A stretch of DNA of 64,000 nt. Origin: Nepenthes gracilis (taxonomy: Eukaryota > Streptophyta > Magnoliopsida > Caryophyllales > Nepenthaceae). Made by a program: the position numbers and the translations under genes. Numbering within the stretch: the stretch's first letter is position 1; every line of letters begins with the position of its first letter. This document shows, in pieces, positions 26,152 to 37,727 of the stretch. The stretch lies in contig BSYO01000005.1 in assembly GCA_033239525.1 (NCBI GenBank), positions 24,534,519 through 24,598,518 of the forward strand, written 5' to 3'. The notes under the pieces are model-generated. The model made no database searches, was not told where the DNA came from, and was given only the letters and a program-made list of their open reading frames with translations.

Positions 26152-26700
26152 AAGTGGAAGTTACTAACCGCACAATACTACATAATCTCAAAACGAAACT
26201 TGAAAATGTTGAGGACTCATGGGTGGATGAACTTCCTCCTATCATTTGGTCATATAGGACAACACCTAAGGAACCAACTCGTGAAACTTCATTCAATTTA
26301 TGCTATGGGACCGAGGCTGTAATCCTAGTAGAGATCAGATTGCCTAGCTTTCGGATCGAAACCTTTGATCCACGTCATAATTTGCAAAGACTCGAAAAAA
26401 TCTCGACTTACTCTAAAAAATTCGAGATGAGGTACGGTTAAGAACGGTGGCATACCACCAAAGAATTGCAAGATGCTACAACGAAAGGTGAAGGCAAAAC
26501 AGGTTTGATGTGGGAAATCTAATCTTAAGAAGTATTGAGGCCACGAGTAAGAATATCGATCGAATAAACTCTCACTAAATTGAAAAGGTTTCATAGTTTC
26601 GACCATCTTTAAGAATGGGGCGTACAAATTATGTACCTAAAATGGCAGATTAGTACCTAGAATTTGAAATGCCTGTCATCTTAAAAAATATTATCAATAA
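26152..26700 (+). pseudogene. Gypsy integrase C-terminus in element 2
   Basis: The frame reads VEVTNRTILHNLKTKLE, DSWVDELPPIIWSYRTTPKE, PTRETSFNLCYGTEAVILVE and IRLPSFRIETFDPRHNLQ, which is the end of the integrase core. It is better kept than the matching piece at 2530-3222. A stop occurs near 26440, and the remaining C-terminal part is frameshifted. The catalytic D,D of integrase lie upstream and are missing. Confidence 0.85.
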
Positions 26701-27411
26701 TCCATGTACTGCTAGGTAAGGTTTGTATCACATTGAATGCTTGTACTTATATAAATATCATGCCATAAAATTTTAATTTCTTTTATTTTTCTAATTTCAT
26801 GCATGCTTGTTCATTCATATTATTGCATAGCCTAGGTTACCCCTAAATCAGATGAGACTAATTCATCTGTACCGATAACTAAAATTAATTAGTCCAAGAA
26901 ACTCAGTCCACGAGTCTGAGTGACTCATATGAAATAGTTACTTTTGATCATGCCATCAAGCAATCTAAATAAGATCGATGATAAAAACTTATGGGGCTTC
27001 CTCAAAAGTATGCATGCCGAAATCCTTATAGTAGTATCATTAGCCAAATATAGTTTTAAAAAACTTAAAGTTAAGTATGATTTATATGTCCGACTTAACT
27101 TAAGTGACAAAATTGGATATTAAAATTGTCCGATTGAAAAATAAATAAAGAGAGAGATAATTAAAATGGAATTTGATAGTTCATTGACTATTTAAAAATA
27201 TACAAGTAATAAATTTTGGACGATATTCGAAAGTTTCTGTTAATGGTTCTCAGGATTCTACATCATCTCTGGGAATGTATTAAACTTCAGATCTCCTAGT
27301 GGCACTAAAGTTCTTTGGATGAAAAATAGAAACGGAAACGTCAGGTACTACTATTTGAGCAATATCCCTGCATAAGTTAATCCCTTCCCAATAACTACGC
27401 TCAGACATCTT

Positions 27412-29140
27412 CTAAAGGTCTTCAAGAAGAATTGAAGAACGGAGTTCACTATCAATCTTGGAATATTTTTCTCTAAGAACATTGTGACTTTGTTTTAAAT
27501 CAACCAATTCACGTTCAAATTTGGACACACACTCCTCAATCTTCAAAAGATGTTCCTCAACCTTCAAAAGTTTTTCTCTTTCCACATAATCGTTAGCGAA
27601 CTCCTTCGCAAAATTAGCAGCGTGGCTCATTATTTCCTAGAACTATAAATGATACAACACAAGTTAGAATATGAAAGAAAAGATATGAAAAGTCTGAGGA
27701 AGTTATAAACAATTATCTCAAAAATAGAAACCTTTTTGTGAGATACCTCATCCATAATTATAACAGGTTTATCTTGAACCTTGGCATCCAAATTTATCGG
27801 ATGGACAACTTCCATCACTTCATGGACTTCTTCCTCATGCACAGCCTCCACTTTTGTCTCAGTGCCTTCAAAGGGAACTTTTTCAGCACCGACTTAATCC
27901 GCAGTTTCAAATTGGACTTCAGATATTGGGGTTCAAGATTGAACCACTAGAATTTTTGTCCGATGTTCCTCAACAACCACCTCAGCCGTGGTATTCTCTG
28001 GAAACCCATATTCCGACATCTTCATCGCCCCTTCCGAGTGAATTTCACTCATCCAAGAAGTTCCCTCAACAAAACTAGTAACAATTTCAGGAATGGACTC
28101 CTTAGGCAAAGACGGCAGAATAGATGGCACTCCATAGGAAGCAAGATGTGGGGCAGAAAGATGAGCGACCTCGGTCACTTCCTCTATTGTGGCCACCACA
28201 TGCTCACGCTTTTCAATCAGTCCACCCACCACAGGAGTTTGGACCGAGGAAGAGGTGGAAGTCTGATCCCTCATAATTCATTTTTTCTTCATTATGATAT
28301 TTATAGTGGTCTCATCCTCAGAATGAAATCAACAGAGACCTCTTTATTGCCAGCTGGAGTAGCTAGGCATATCCCTTATTTCAACGCTTTTTGAGATCCT
28401 CTCATCCTCGGACATTATGTTTTTGTCCCTAGGCTTTTTCTTTTTGGATTTGCCCGAGAACTCCTTTATTCTCGGTTCCTTAGTTTTTCTTTTATATCTT
28501 CTCTTAAGAAGAACCTTGGCAGCTTGAGTATCAGACTCATCAAACTCGGGCTCCCACTTAGCCAATGCGAGTGACTCCGGAAAGAGCCATCGGTTCTTTC
28601 TATTTTCATTAAAAATAGAGGCCTTCTCTCAAATGAAATTTACCAATTTTTCGGTGGCCTCTTTTTCATGATCAAGAACGTCTGTCTGCATTGCAATAGA
28701 GATGCGACCCCATTCTAAACATATCTCCCACTTAGAAGGAACAGCCAAGAAAAAGTACCAATCCTTCCACCTCTTTGTAGAGTCAGGGTTTCCTTCACTA
28801 AACCCATACTCCTACGATGACTGAATTATCCAATTCAAACCAAAAAACAAATAAAACTTTAACTGAAATAAGATGCCTAACTCCATTCGGTTGAAGCCTA
28901 GCAATCGAAACGTGAAGTTTCACCATTATTTTATAAAACTCGGAAGCCAATGGAAATCAAAGACCCCCTTGAGATGCATTTTGTATACTGTAATAAACCC
29001 TGGAGGTGGAGAAGTGGCTTGTCTGTTTACTCTAGACATGATATACGATAGAGAACGTGAAATTTTATATTTGACTCAATAATATTCCACGTCATTTAGA
29101 GTTAAGATCGATTGATTATCGAAAATACCATGCACCATTG
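27412..29140 (-). pseudogene. Antisense ORF (aORF) of Tat element 2
   Basis: On the minus strand a broken frame starts near 29140 (MVHGIFDNQSILTLNDV) and continues through PPPGFITVYKMHLKGVFDF, EYGFSEGNPDSTKRWKDWYF, FLAVPSKWEICLEWGRI and a lysine-rich stretch (KKKKPRDKN). It ends in a coiled-coil-like tail at 27412-27630 (VEEHLLKIEECVSKFERELV). A stop at about 29080 and several frame changes break it. It aligns with the aORF at 4107-6130 (GF-IY--H-KG, S-LT--DV). Position, strand and layout match the extra antisense gene of Tat-lineage elements. A TATA-like CTATTATAAATCC lies upstream on the minus strand near 29231-29243. Confidence 0.65.
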
Positions 29141-29502
29141 AGAATATTTGATTAAGATTGGGTATTGAAGAGGTCTTTGATAAAGAAAATCAATAGCAAG
29201 AAAGCATAAAGTGTATTTTTGGTGCTAAAAAATGGATTTATAATAGGAAAATGATTTCCAAACGATACCATTTATATTTAAAATTCAAAAGACGCGCCTC
29301 ATGATAGCCTAGACACGTGTTAGATACCCGATCGTTTGCCAGACGTCAAGTCTTTCGACGCCAATAATCATGGGTTGTGCATTTCCAATAAAATTGAAGC
29401 AACATGCATTTAATGCAATAATACAAACCGTTGGATATTAAAAGAGACTTTAGACTCAAGCATTTTTGGTCTACATACCAGAAGGCTAAACTTTTAATCT
29501 CC

Positions 29503-29518
29503 TGGTATGGGGGGCTAA
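29503..29518 (+). other. Polypurine tract before 3' LTR
   Basis: GGTATGGGGGGCTA directly precedes the TGATGG start of the 3' LTR, the expected place for the plus-strand primer of reverse transcription. A similar arrangement (GGAAAGCTAG then TGATGG) precedes the LTR at 7550. Confidence 0.6.
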
Positions 29519-30121
29519 TGATGGATATGGGATCTATATGCCCAAATAAAAAAGTCCAATATAATTATGAACCGTCTGTGCCTATCCGGCCAACGGTACT
29601 CAATGATAGCGTTGCCTATATATCCGAGCGAGACATTATGCTTGGACGGCCCAATTTTCAAAATCTAGTCCGATGGTTGAAACGATTATTTAACCAACAA
29701 TGGCGGATATCAATCATAACCGTTTCTAATAAGAATAACTGTTAAATTGTCCGATCACACGGTTAAAATCATGCAGCATTTAACCGCTTCCAACAAACTA
29801 TAAATATCCATTCCTTCCATTAAAAAGGGAAACAAGAGTGAAAAAGACGCCTAAAACGCTTAAAATTCTCTCTCAAAACAAGACGCTTAAAACGTAACTC
29901 CTTAAAATAATTCTAAATTAATTATATTTTACTTCTTTCCTCAAATATAATTAAAATATTAATTTGAGTGTTAGAAATATATCAAAAACTAAATCCTATC
30001 GATTTTGGTTATTATTTGTATTAAACAGGTTTTGATTTTGAAAGTTTATAAAACTTGAAAACTATAAGTAACCGACCAACACCAACTCTCATCCACATAA
30101 TAACTAGATCCCCGGTATGCA
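29519..30121 (+). repeat. 3' LTR of Tat element 2
   Basis: It runs from TGATGGATATGG to CCCCGGTATGCA, giving the canonical TG...CA ends. It aligns with 23883-24503 throughout, including the U5 motif and the segment GACCGACCAACACCAACTC. Dispersed substitutions and small indels separate the two. Confidence 0.85.
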
Positions 30122-31305
30122 ATAATATATATATATAGAGAGAGAAAAAACTCTAATATAAAATTATATAAATAGAGGAACTCTTAAATAAATTAGACAG
30201 GGCGTCCCATATAGAATTTACCTTTTTACATTTAAATTTGTAATTAATTGTACGGCCCATAGGAACGTAAATGACATGGGACCACACCACTTTTGCGGTA
30301 CAATAAAAATAAGGACAACAAACTCTCGGATATACGTTTTATCTTCAAATTAATAATATTATAAGTTTATTAGAATAAATAAATAAATAAATTCAAGCCA
30401 TTATAAAAAAACCATGGCTGAAAATAATCACCCCAGTCTAAATTACAAATTTATTATAAATATGTATTCATATTTTAAATAAATACATATTTTTTAAAAA
30501 AAAAATATCATATCCACACATAACATTTTTAAGTAATTAATAATTTTTTATGTAATTTATTTAATTTAAAATGTTTTAAATTATTTTAATTTGAACATAA
30601 TATCTTTTAAAGCATTTTACATTTTATACATACTTTTCTTAAATATAATTTTATTAATAAAAATATCCAAAAATATTAAATATTAATAATATTATCCAAT
30701 TTTAATGTCACAATTTTTTAGTATGTTGATTAAGCCCAAACCAAACTAACTAGATTTAATGATTATAAATTTTTATTTAAGCTCAACCCGTATCAAATTA
30801 TTCAAGTTTAGAATTATTTCATCAACATCCAATAGATCTTGTGGAAATATATTCGTATAATATAAAGTCAAATTAATTTTTATGTTATTGTTTAGATTTA
30901 AATGGTATTTCTAAAGTCACGATTGAATAAAAAAATCCCAAATTTTGCCCTTCCTAGTCAATCATCAATCAATAGCTATCATGAAATATTTCCACAAAAA
31001 ATAAATTTATTAATTTATGTACTTCAAAATAAGGGCATGAAAGGAATAACGAAAATGACAGCAAAAGCTACAGAACAGAGTACACCGATACCATTGTTCC
31101 TCAAGCTTATCGATCTGGTTGAGCTTCCTCCACTGAGCTGGGCTGAACTCGTCACCTCCTTACTCTTTTTTCTGACATTCTTACTGCATCAGATTGAAGA
31201 AAAGAACAACCAGGGATTAAGCTTAAATTAGCGGTAAAATGTGATTCGAGAGATTGATTAAGATGCCATAATCTTCAGAAATTTGAAATGGAGGACAGCA
31301 ATTTA
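30122..31305. other. AT-rich spacer downstream of GH17 gene
   Basis: A short (TA)n then GA-rich tract follows the LTR. The rest is AT-rich and non-coding. The last 200-300 bases should carry the 3' UTR of the GH17 gene, which ends at 31306. Confidence 0.55.
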
Positions 31306-34300
31306 TCACCTTCCTGGAAATACGCAGCCTCCGCGACCTGCAAAAGGGGCAATCAGAGAAAACAGTCAGCAGCTACATCTGGAGCAGTTTACCATTAAAT
31401 CGGTATCTTGATTATAATGTGTGATGGCATATACAGTAGTAGGGATATCAATGAACACAATTACTGCAGTTGCTTACAAAGATTAAAAATTCGTCAGACA
31501 CCAATCCAGAAATTACAGTAGATATGACTGCTTCATGACAGTCTTAACACTGAATGAACACGTATCTTGTTCTTTCTCAAGATGTTCCCGAGCACCACTG
31601 CTATCAGGTAATAATGAAAATATCGGCAGATATATCTCGATATTGAAACTCACGATACCAGGAAAACATCCCAATAAGTCAATTCAACTGTGACGTAATA
31701 ATATATTAGCCGAGATTCTAAATATCAACTATTTTTCTTGCAATTCTTTGCTTTTGGAAGCTTAAATCTACACATTCTACCTAATTTTTTTAAGAAACCT
31801 GAATTTATATACTTTATAGTCTATAAAACATGCATGTTTTGGAGTATTTTTTAATGACCCAGAAAAATAACAAGATTGATTTTAACAAAATTAACTAAAC
31901 CTATCTACTATGTAAATATATCATTAAAAGATTATCAAATTCTATCATACAATGGCACTTCTAATGTGGCCATACGAAAAAAATTTCATACATCCGGAAT
32001 TTCCAGTACCTCTGCCAATATTTTCATCCAAGGAGGCTAAGGAGTAATAGAAAGAACATACAAATCCCGTTTTGTTCACTGCTTTTACGACAAAATGCTT
32101 TGCAGATACGAAAAGATGCGGCAGTCTTTTTATCACTGAAGGCCCGCCATAGGAAACACACTCATAAAGAAGGGCAATAGCAATATATAAAAGAGGGGAT
32201 TTCCAGAACTTTCTTCACCATCTAATGCTTGCAAAAGGGAGGGGGCCACGTGAGATCCTGTGTAATCAACATCAGTGAAAATTACCTACCACTAAGAAGT
32301 GTAAACTAATAGCAAAAGCTCCCTATTCTTCACACTGCAATTCAAATTTGACTAGACAGAAAGCCAACGGCATCAACTATATCAGCCAGAGTGTCTAAAC
32401 TAAAGGCTGCACTAAGGTCAGTATCAGGTTAAAATTGTTCATCTTTTCAAATAGAACAATTGAACATAGAATATCATCTCAACAACTTTTTTATTGCAAA
32501 GAACAGTAAACCAACAGGTAAAAAAAAAATGAGAGAAAGAGAACATACAACTCACCACAACTCTCTTTGGACCATGGATGAAAATATTATTATCAACAAT
32601 AGTCACATTGTGTGATTCATATTGGTAGGGGGTCCGACAACGAGAGAAATATATATATATATATAGACTGATATTTTATTACATGCTTGGGAAGTAATGA
32701 AAAGTAGCAACTTAACAACTCGATTCAAACAAGGTAAAATGAAGCAGAAGTTCCTGATAAGGCATTAGGGAATAAGATTTTTCCTCATATATGCACTGTT
32801 TCATAATTATCAATGTATACTGGTAATAAAATGAGTACGGGAATAACAGATGCCCCGTATCAAGCCAGAAAATTGGATTTTTTCTCTTGGTTTCGATTTT
32901 CTCTTCTCTTCTTGTCTTCTCCTCCCGTTTGTCCGATTCTTTTTTTCTCTCTGCTTCTTGTTTGTTGCTTCTCTGTTATATTCTTCTTTGTTTGTGAATG
33001 CACGCACGTTCATGAAGAGGATTCAACAGCACACCATCAATGGAATGTTTGCCATTTGTGTATATATAATTTTCCTTTCTACAAATTGCAGGTGAAATCG
33101 CTTATATATGAACATGTTACAATCTCAAAACATATAAAAAAAAGCATGAAGATGCTTTAAAGCTAGTAATTTAGGAACTAAAAGTGGAAAAATGCACGAC
33201 ACTTTCCACATTATGGGCTCTAAGAGAGCCAAATGCAGTCTTAACTCTATATTATAGAGAAACAGAAACTGTTTTTATATTTTGAACCCCTGATATCGAG
33301 ATCACAATGTGCAAATATACCCAAGAGGGTCAATGTATGTGTTGTTGGGTCTGATTACTTTCTTGTGGGTAACCCAATAAGCTGGTTTGTCATCGCAAGA
33401 TTTGTGGAAAACAAATCCGAAGAACAGTGGACGGTCAATCGAGATTGACTGGCGGGCAGCCAGCTGAATCCGGTCAACAGGATGTTGACCGTCTAAGGGC
33501 TACAGGAGCACTGCTAGACGGCGGCGGGTAGCAAGAGACGGTCAACGGGGAAGTTGACCGGATGGCAGCAGAAGACGGTCAATGGGAAAGTTGACCGGAT
33601 GGCACTGAAAACGGTCAACAGGGAAGTTGACAGGCTGAGTATTGGGCCTTGGAGACTATGGAAAGTGGCAGCTGGCAGTGGACAGATGTCTTTCCAGGAT
33701 TGGTTGACAGGCTGGCAATTGGACTGCAGAGCACGCGTCTGCACAGTACAGAGCATGCTCCGTCTACAGGGCATGGGCCTGCAGGAAGCTCGGAAACTGG
33801 TGAAGACGTGGCACCTATTATCTGCAAGTGGTGACCAACTAGGCAGATGAGATTAGATGGAGCCAGGACGTTTATAAATGAGCACCAGGAGCTTCCGGAG
33901 GAGTAGGCCAAGAAGAGGGGCCTCGAGCTGGTCCAGAGGGAGCCCAGAGTGGTGACCAGGCTGGTGTGGGAGACAACACCAGGGACATTGTGCGCCGGCC
34001 GCTGCGTGCGGGGGTGAAACGGCAGGCTGCCGTTTCACCAACACTTATAAAATGTAAATAGGAATGCACCACCAGTGAAAGAGAGAAGAAAGAAAAACAG
34101 AGAGTAAAAGAGAGGAGTGTTTCCTGTTTACTCCGGTGAGGTTTTTCTTTGTTGTTCTCGAGTGTGTAGCGGATACTCCATCTCGGGGGTTTGTAACCCA
34201 TTTTACATAGTGAATTTGTGGTGGATTATGTGTCCCGTGATTTTTCCTCTTCGGTTTGGGAAGGGGTTTCCACGTAAAAAATGCTGTGCATCTCTCGTTC

Positions 34301-36226
34301 CTTGTTCCTACTAAATGGTGGCCGTCGATGACGAGGGTTTGGGTTTTCCGCTGCTATCGGATCTAGTGGATCCGGGTCTTCCGACCCCAACATGTGTGGA
34401 CAATTTTGAAGTCAGCTATGCATAATCATAGCCATGCAGATGCTTTTAAAGCTCGTAAGTAGGGACTACGAGGTTAAGTGCATGAAACTTCCCACCCTAC
34501 ATATTCTAAAATTGATAAATATACACAATCATAACAGCACATTATAGATAAACTGTTTTCATAGTTTGACCCCATGATCTTGATAACAAAATGGAACATC
34601 ATTAGAACTTTTCACAGCTCACCCTCTCGGTAATTTGGCTTTGGCAATGACGATGAAAAGAAAGAGCATTGAACTTACTAGGGTCAGTGGTGGTGATCAT
34701 GGCCACACCCTTAAAGTCACAGGACCCTGGAGCCTTCCCTTCTTTCTGGTAATAGCTATCAAAAGCGTACGAAGCATGGTTCTTCACATTGTTGGGCTGG
34801 TAGCATGTTTCCCCCGGCTGAATCTCGCTACAATTCGCCCTGCCTGGACCACACGCCCAATCTAATGCCGCCTGCAAAGTCCTACTATCCACCCCATCCG
34901 TGGCAATACAATACGTCTGATTCGTGGTGTCATTAGCCAAAAAAGTCCCGCTCCCCGACACATGTAAGAGATAAACCGGCGTAGAATTCCCATAAAACAA
35001 CCCCCAGTTCGCCTCCGAAACAGGAGGTGCCCTCAAATCCTCATCGAACAGCTCATATAAGTACACACTAGAAGTAATCTCTGGATGGTACGGAGTACCG
35101 CTGCGATCGAAAACATGCTTAATTAGATTGGAATTGTAAGTATCCGCGTTATCTTTTGTGGCGTAGGGCTCTTTGGCATCCCCTTTCGAGGGCCAACCGG
35201 TCTCGGTCACGAGAACGACGACATCGGTGACATTGAGGTTCTTCATAGAGAAGTAAGCTGAGTCAATCATTGCATCGAATACATTGCTGTAGTGGAGCAA
35301 AGTGTTGGGGTCTACCATCTCCTTAGATGGTGTCAAAGGCTTGAACAGTGAATTATCCAGTGGCACAACACCCTTGTTCTCCATGTAAACATAGTAAGGG
35401 TACAGATTTATCATGAAGGGGGATTGGGTTTTTGACAAAAACTGAATAATGGGCAACAAGTACGCCGCCATTGATGTGTTAAAGAAAGCTTGAGATGGGG
35501 GGAAAGGGTCTAGAATCACAGCAGCGGAATGTGGGGTTGAAACCTTGATCTGCGTGTGAAGATTTGAGGCCACCAAAGCACTGTAGATTGACTCCATCGC
35601 CGGCAAAAGCAAAGGGGAGGTGGAGGGCACGGTGGTTAACAACTCATCGCCGACGGAGATGGCTGTGATGAGGGTTTCTGGGTAGTAAGAAGCGACGTTC
35701 CTGCCTACCCATATGGCGGCGGTGGCGTTGGAGGATCCAATTGCAATGAGCTGGTTATTGGGTACTCCGACGATGACTCGGATCTGGCTACGGGCAAGAG
35801 CTTTGAGTATGTCCGGGTCGGCATCATATAATCTGATATGGGTAATCTTTTGCAGTTGCAGAAATGTGACCAAATCAGACGGTGATAAAAAGTTCGACAC
35901 ATCTGTGCCAATGTTTACTCCAACATAAGGAGAATCTTGCCCTTGATTTTGCTTGATTTCTGCCACTACATTCGCTTGAGCTGAAATTTAGATAGAGAAA
36001 CACGAGAACTAAGTAAACAGGAAGGCTTGTTTCAATTAATAAATTATCACGGGGGCGTGTTTGAAAATAAAACTAAATCAACGAGGAATATATAAAGGGT
36101 GAAAAACAAACGGGGTTTCTTGAATTGATGAAGTTGGCATGTCCTAAAATTACCTGAAAACGGTGTGAAGTGGAGGATGGAAAGGACGAAGGTAATGATC
36201 AAAAGAGCAGGGTTAGAGGCAGCCAT
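31306..36226 (-). CDS. Glucan endo-1,3-beta-glucosidase, GH17 + X8 (CBM43)
   Basis: Three exons (36154-36226, 34679-35980, 31306-31337) join in frame to 468 residues. The enzyme hydrolyses 1,3-beta-glucan (callose) in the apoplast or at plasmodesmata. Residues 1 to about 25 are a signal peptide (MAASNPALLIITFVLSILHF). The GH17 barrel follows, with VGVNIGTDV, the proposed acid/base E137 in ISVGDELL and the nucleophile E284 in VTETGWPSKG. An X8 domain (about 380-465) has cysteines near 382, 401, 408, 417 and 445. The sixth, C463, comes from the tiny third exon, which encodes only SRGGCVFPGR, where relatives read HGSCVFPGS. The donor of intron 2 is CCTA|GTAAGT and the acceptor TTTTGCAG|GT. That 3.3-kb intron holds an LTR at 33343-34392. 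Reading straight on from exon 2 gives a false 22-codon tail. The protein stops right after PGR, so no GPI-anchor signal is visible, unlike many relatives. Confidence 0.93.
33343..34392 (+). mobile_element. Solo LTR 1 (copia-like, palindrome-rich family)
   Basis: It has TGTTGGGTC...GACCCCAACA ends (TG...CA with inverted termini) and is flanked by a perfect 5-bp target-site duplication TGTGT (33338-33342 and 34393-34397). It is 1050 bp long, with a TATA box (GTTTATAAATGAG) at 33870-33882. Near the end it has CCCGTGATTTTTCC and GGGGTTTCCACGTAAAA, as in many plant Ty1-copia LTRs. Five GGTCAAC-to-GTTGACC palindromes lie at 33433-33632. No internal region is present. It is antisense to the host GH17 gene, inside intron 2. 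The overlapping ORFs here are not genes. Confidence 0.88.
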
Positions 36227-36950
36227 GAGAGTGAAGCTTGAGCCCTACTCTATCATCCTCTGCTTCTGGTTCAGCTACAGTTCCTTGCATTATCCTCTGT
36301 CAATGCTCTCCCCTTCTTTTCTTCTCACTGTTGCTGTATTTTTGGCCTCCTAATCTAAGCTTGAACCAGAAACGTTATAATGCTAACAGGAGGAGAAAGA
36401 AACTGCAGTTTGATTAAGGGGAAATGAATCAGAGTTTATGCATCAGTTCCAGTAGATTGCTCCTTATGCAACAAATCTAGCAATTTAGTTCAAATTTCGC
36501 TGGTCACATTGATCATCAGCAATTGGCCTTATACTAACTGACAAGAGAAAGGAAGCTGTATCGCACTTTTTGGGCTACCAATGATGGTTGGCAAGGAAGT
36601 TTTTTTTTTTTTCTTCTTGCTAATTAGTTGGTGAAAAAGTTAACATTGTAAATAATTTAAGTAAAATTGAAAATTTTCAGCAATAACTTTTATATTACAT
36701 AAAAAATTGTCAAATTTATTATATTTAATGTAATATATATTAATTGAAAGTAAATTGAAATGGAATTTGATGGGTATCACGTAGTTGCCAAATGGCCGTA
36801 AGAAAGCTCAAATAAGCGCATTGGACAACCAACTCTCAACGTTGGCGAAACAGATTGGCTGTTCAATGCGGATGTAAAAGTAAAATCCTAAAAGTCAACT
36901 CTCAACGCAACGCGCTATTGGCCAATTAAAATTATCAGTTAAGAGGAATA
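36227..36950. other. Upstream region of GH17 gene
   Basis: This is the 5' leader and presumed promoter of the GH17 gene, with no second gene visible. A T-run (36600-36612) and AT-rich sequence follow. No clear TATA box could be singled out. Confidence 0.5.
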
Positions 36951-36959
36951 ATCACTATA

Positions 36960-37690
36960 ACAACTAAAAAGAAAAAGGTTTTCACTACCCACTTGAGCCA
37001 CGATCCAGGTAGAGCGACCAAATAACGACTTTTCAAGACATTTCACGAACTCGTGGCACCCAAAAATGATATTGACAAAATCAACGTCATTCCCATAAGG
37101 AGGGTGCCAGATTTTTTCAATCTCCTACCAACTGTGGCTCTCCAACGGTAAACTGCATGGAAGGAATGTGAACAATTTGGAAAGCCGCTGACCTCTAGGA
37201 ATGGAAGCAATATCAGCAAGTTTGGCAACTTGCGCCTTCCTGTAGAAGGAATGCCATCCAGAATGACGCAAGGAATCACACCTTCCAACCAATGAAGATC
37301 ACCCTATCACCCTTTAAGTAAACCCTAGAATCCTCACTCAGGGCATGCAAACTCCTACTTACACAATGCCCAAAACAACTATCTGTGACGTCTGATACTC
37401 CTCTCTCTCTGGCGTATAAACGTCTTTTCATACTACATCGCGTCTTCCCACCATTCAGAATGGGCATTTCTCTCTTTCATTTGGAGATCCACACACTTTT
37501 GTACCATCTCTTTTAATTCTTAATTCCAATTACCTTCTTAGATTTCGAAAACTATTTACTGATTTGAGCGTCAAAATATTTTCGGTTGAACAACTTTCCG
37601 CCGACACACTGACCTCCTATTCGTTTTAGTGGTGTGTAGGATCCAAACTCAGTGAACGGAGTCAAAACTAGGACAAATGGATCAGCATAA
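36960..37690 (+). repeat. Tat-like LTR fragment (LTR B)
   Basis: A TATA-like box (GGCGTATAAACG) is at 37411-37422, followed by a pyrimidine-rich leader and the U5 motif ACTGATTTGAGCGTC at 37559. The segment TTTAGTGGTGTGTAGGATC near 37625 matches the minus-strand LTR A at 21.2 kb. The 5' end was not found, so it may be truncated. No internal region is present. Confidence 0.5.
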
Positions 37691-37727
37691 ATTTATTTAA
37701 AGTTTGGATCTAATGACACATCAAACT

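Larger units (their letters stand above)
23883..30121 (+). mobile_element. Tat-type Ty3/Gypsy element 2, both LTRs, pol-deleted
   Basis: A 6.2-kb element has two diverged direct LTRs (23883-24503 and 29519-30121). Inside, in order, are a primer-binding-site-like sequence, a gag remnant (24600-25590), a degenerate tandem-repeat tract (25835-26145), an integrase tail (26152-26700), an antisense ORF remnant (about 27412-29140, minus) and a polypurine tract. Protease, reverse transcriptase, RNase H and most of integrase are absent, so it could move only with help in trans, if at all. Many LTR mismatches and stops show an old insertion. Flanks are (TA)-rich on both sides, so a target-site duplication cannot be assigned with certainty. 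Confidence 0.85.

Noticed and set aside
33514..34201. Several 60-110-codon ORFs on both strands
   Set aside because: They lie wholly in solo LTR 1, which has clear ends and a TGTGT duplication, and they match no family.
34602..34678. C-terminal tail KFNALSFHRHCQ... of the GH17 protein
   Set aside because: It is intron read-through after a strong GTAAGT donor. The X8 domain needs the cysteine in the exon at 31306-31337.
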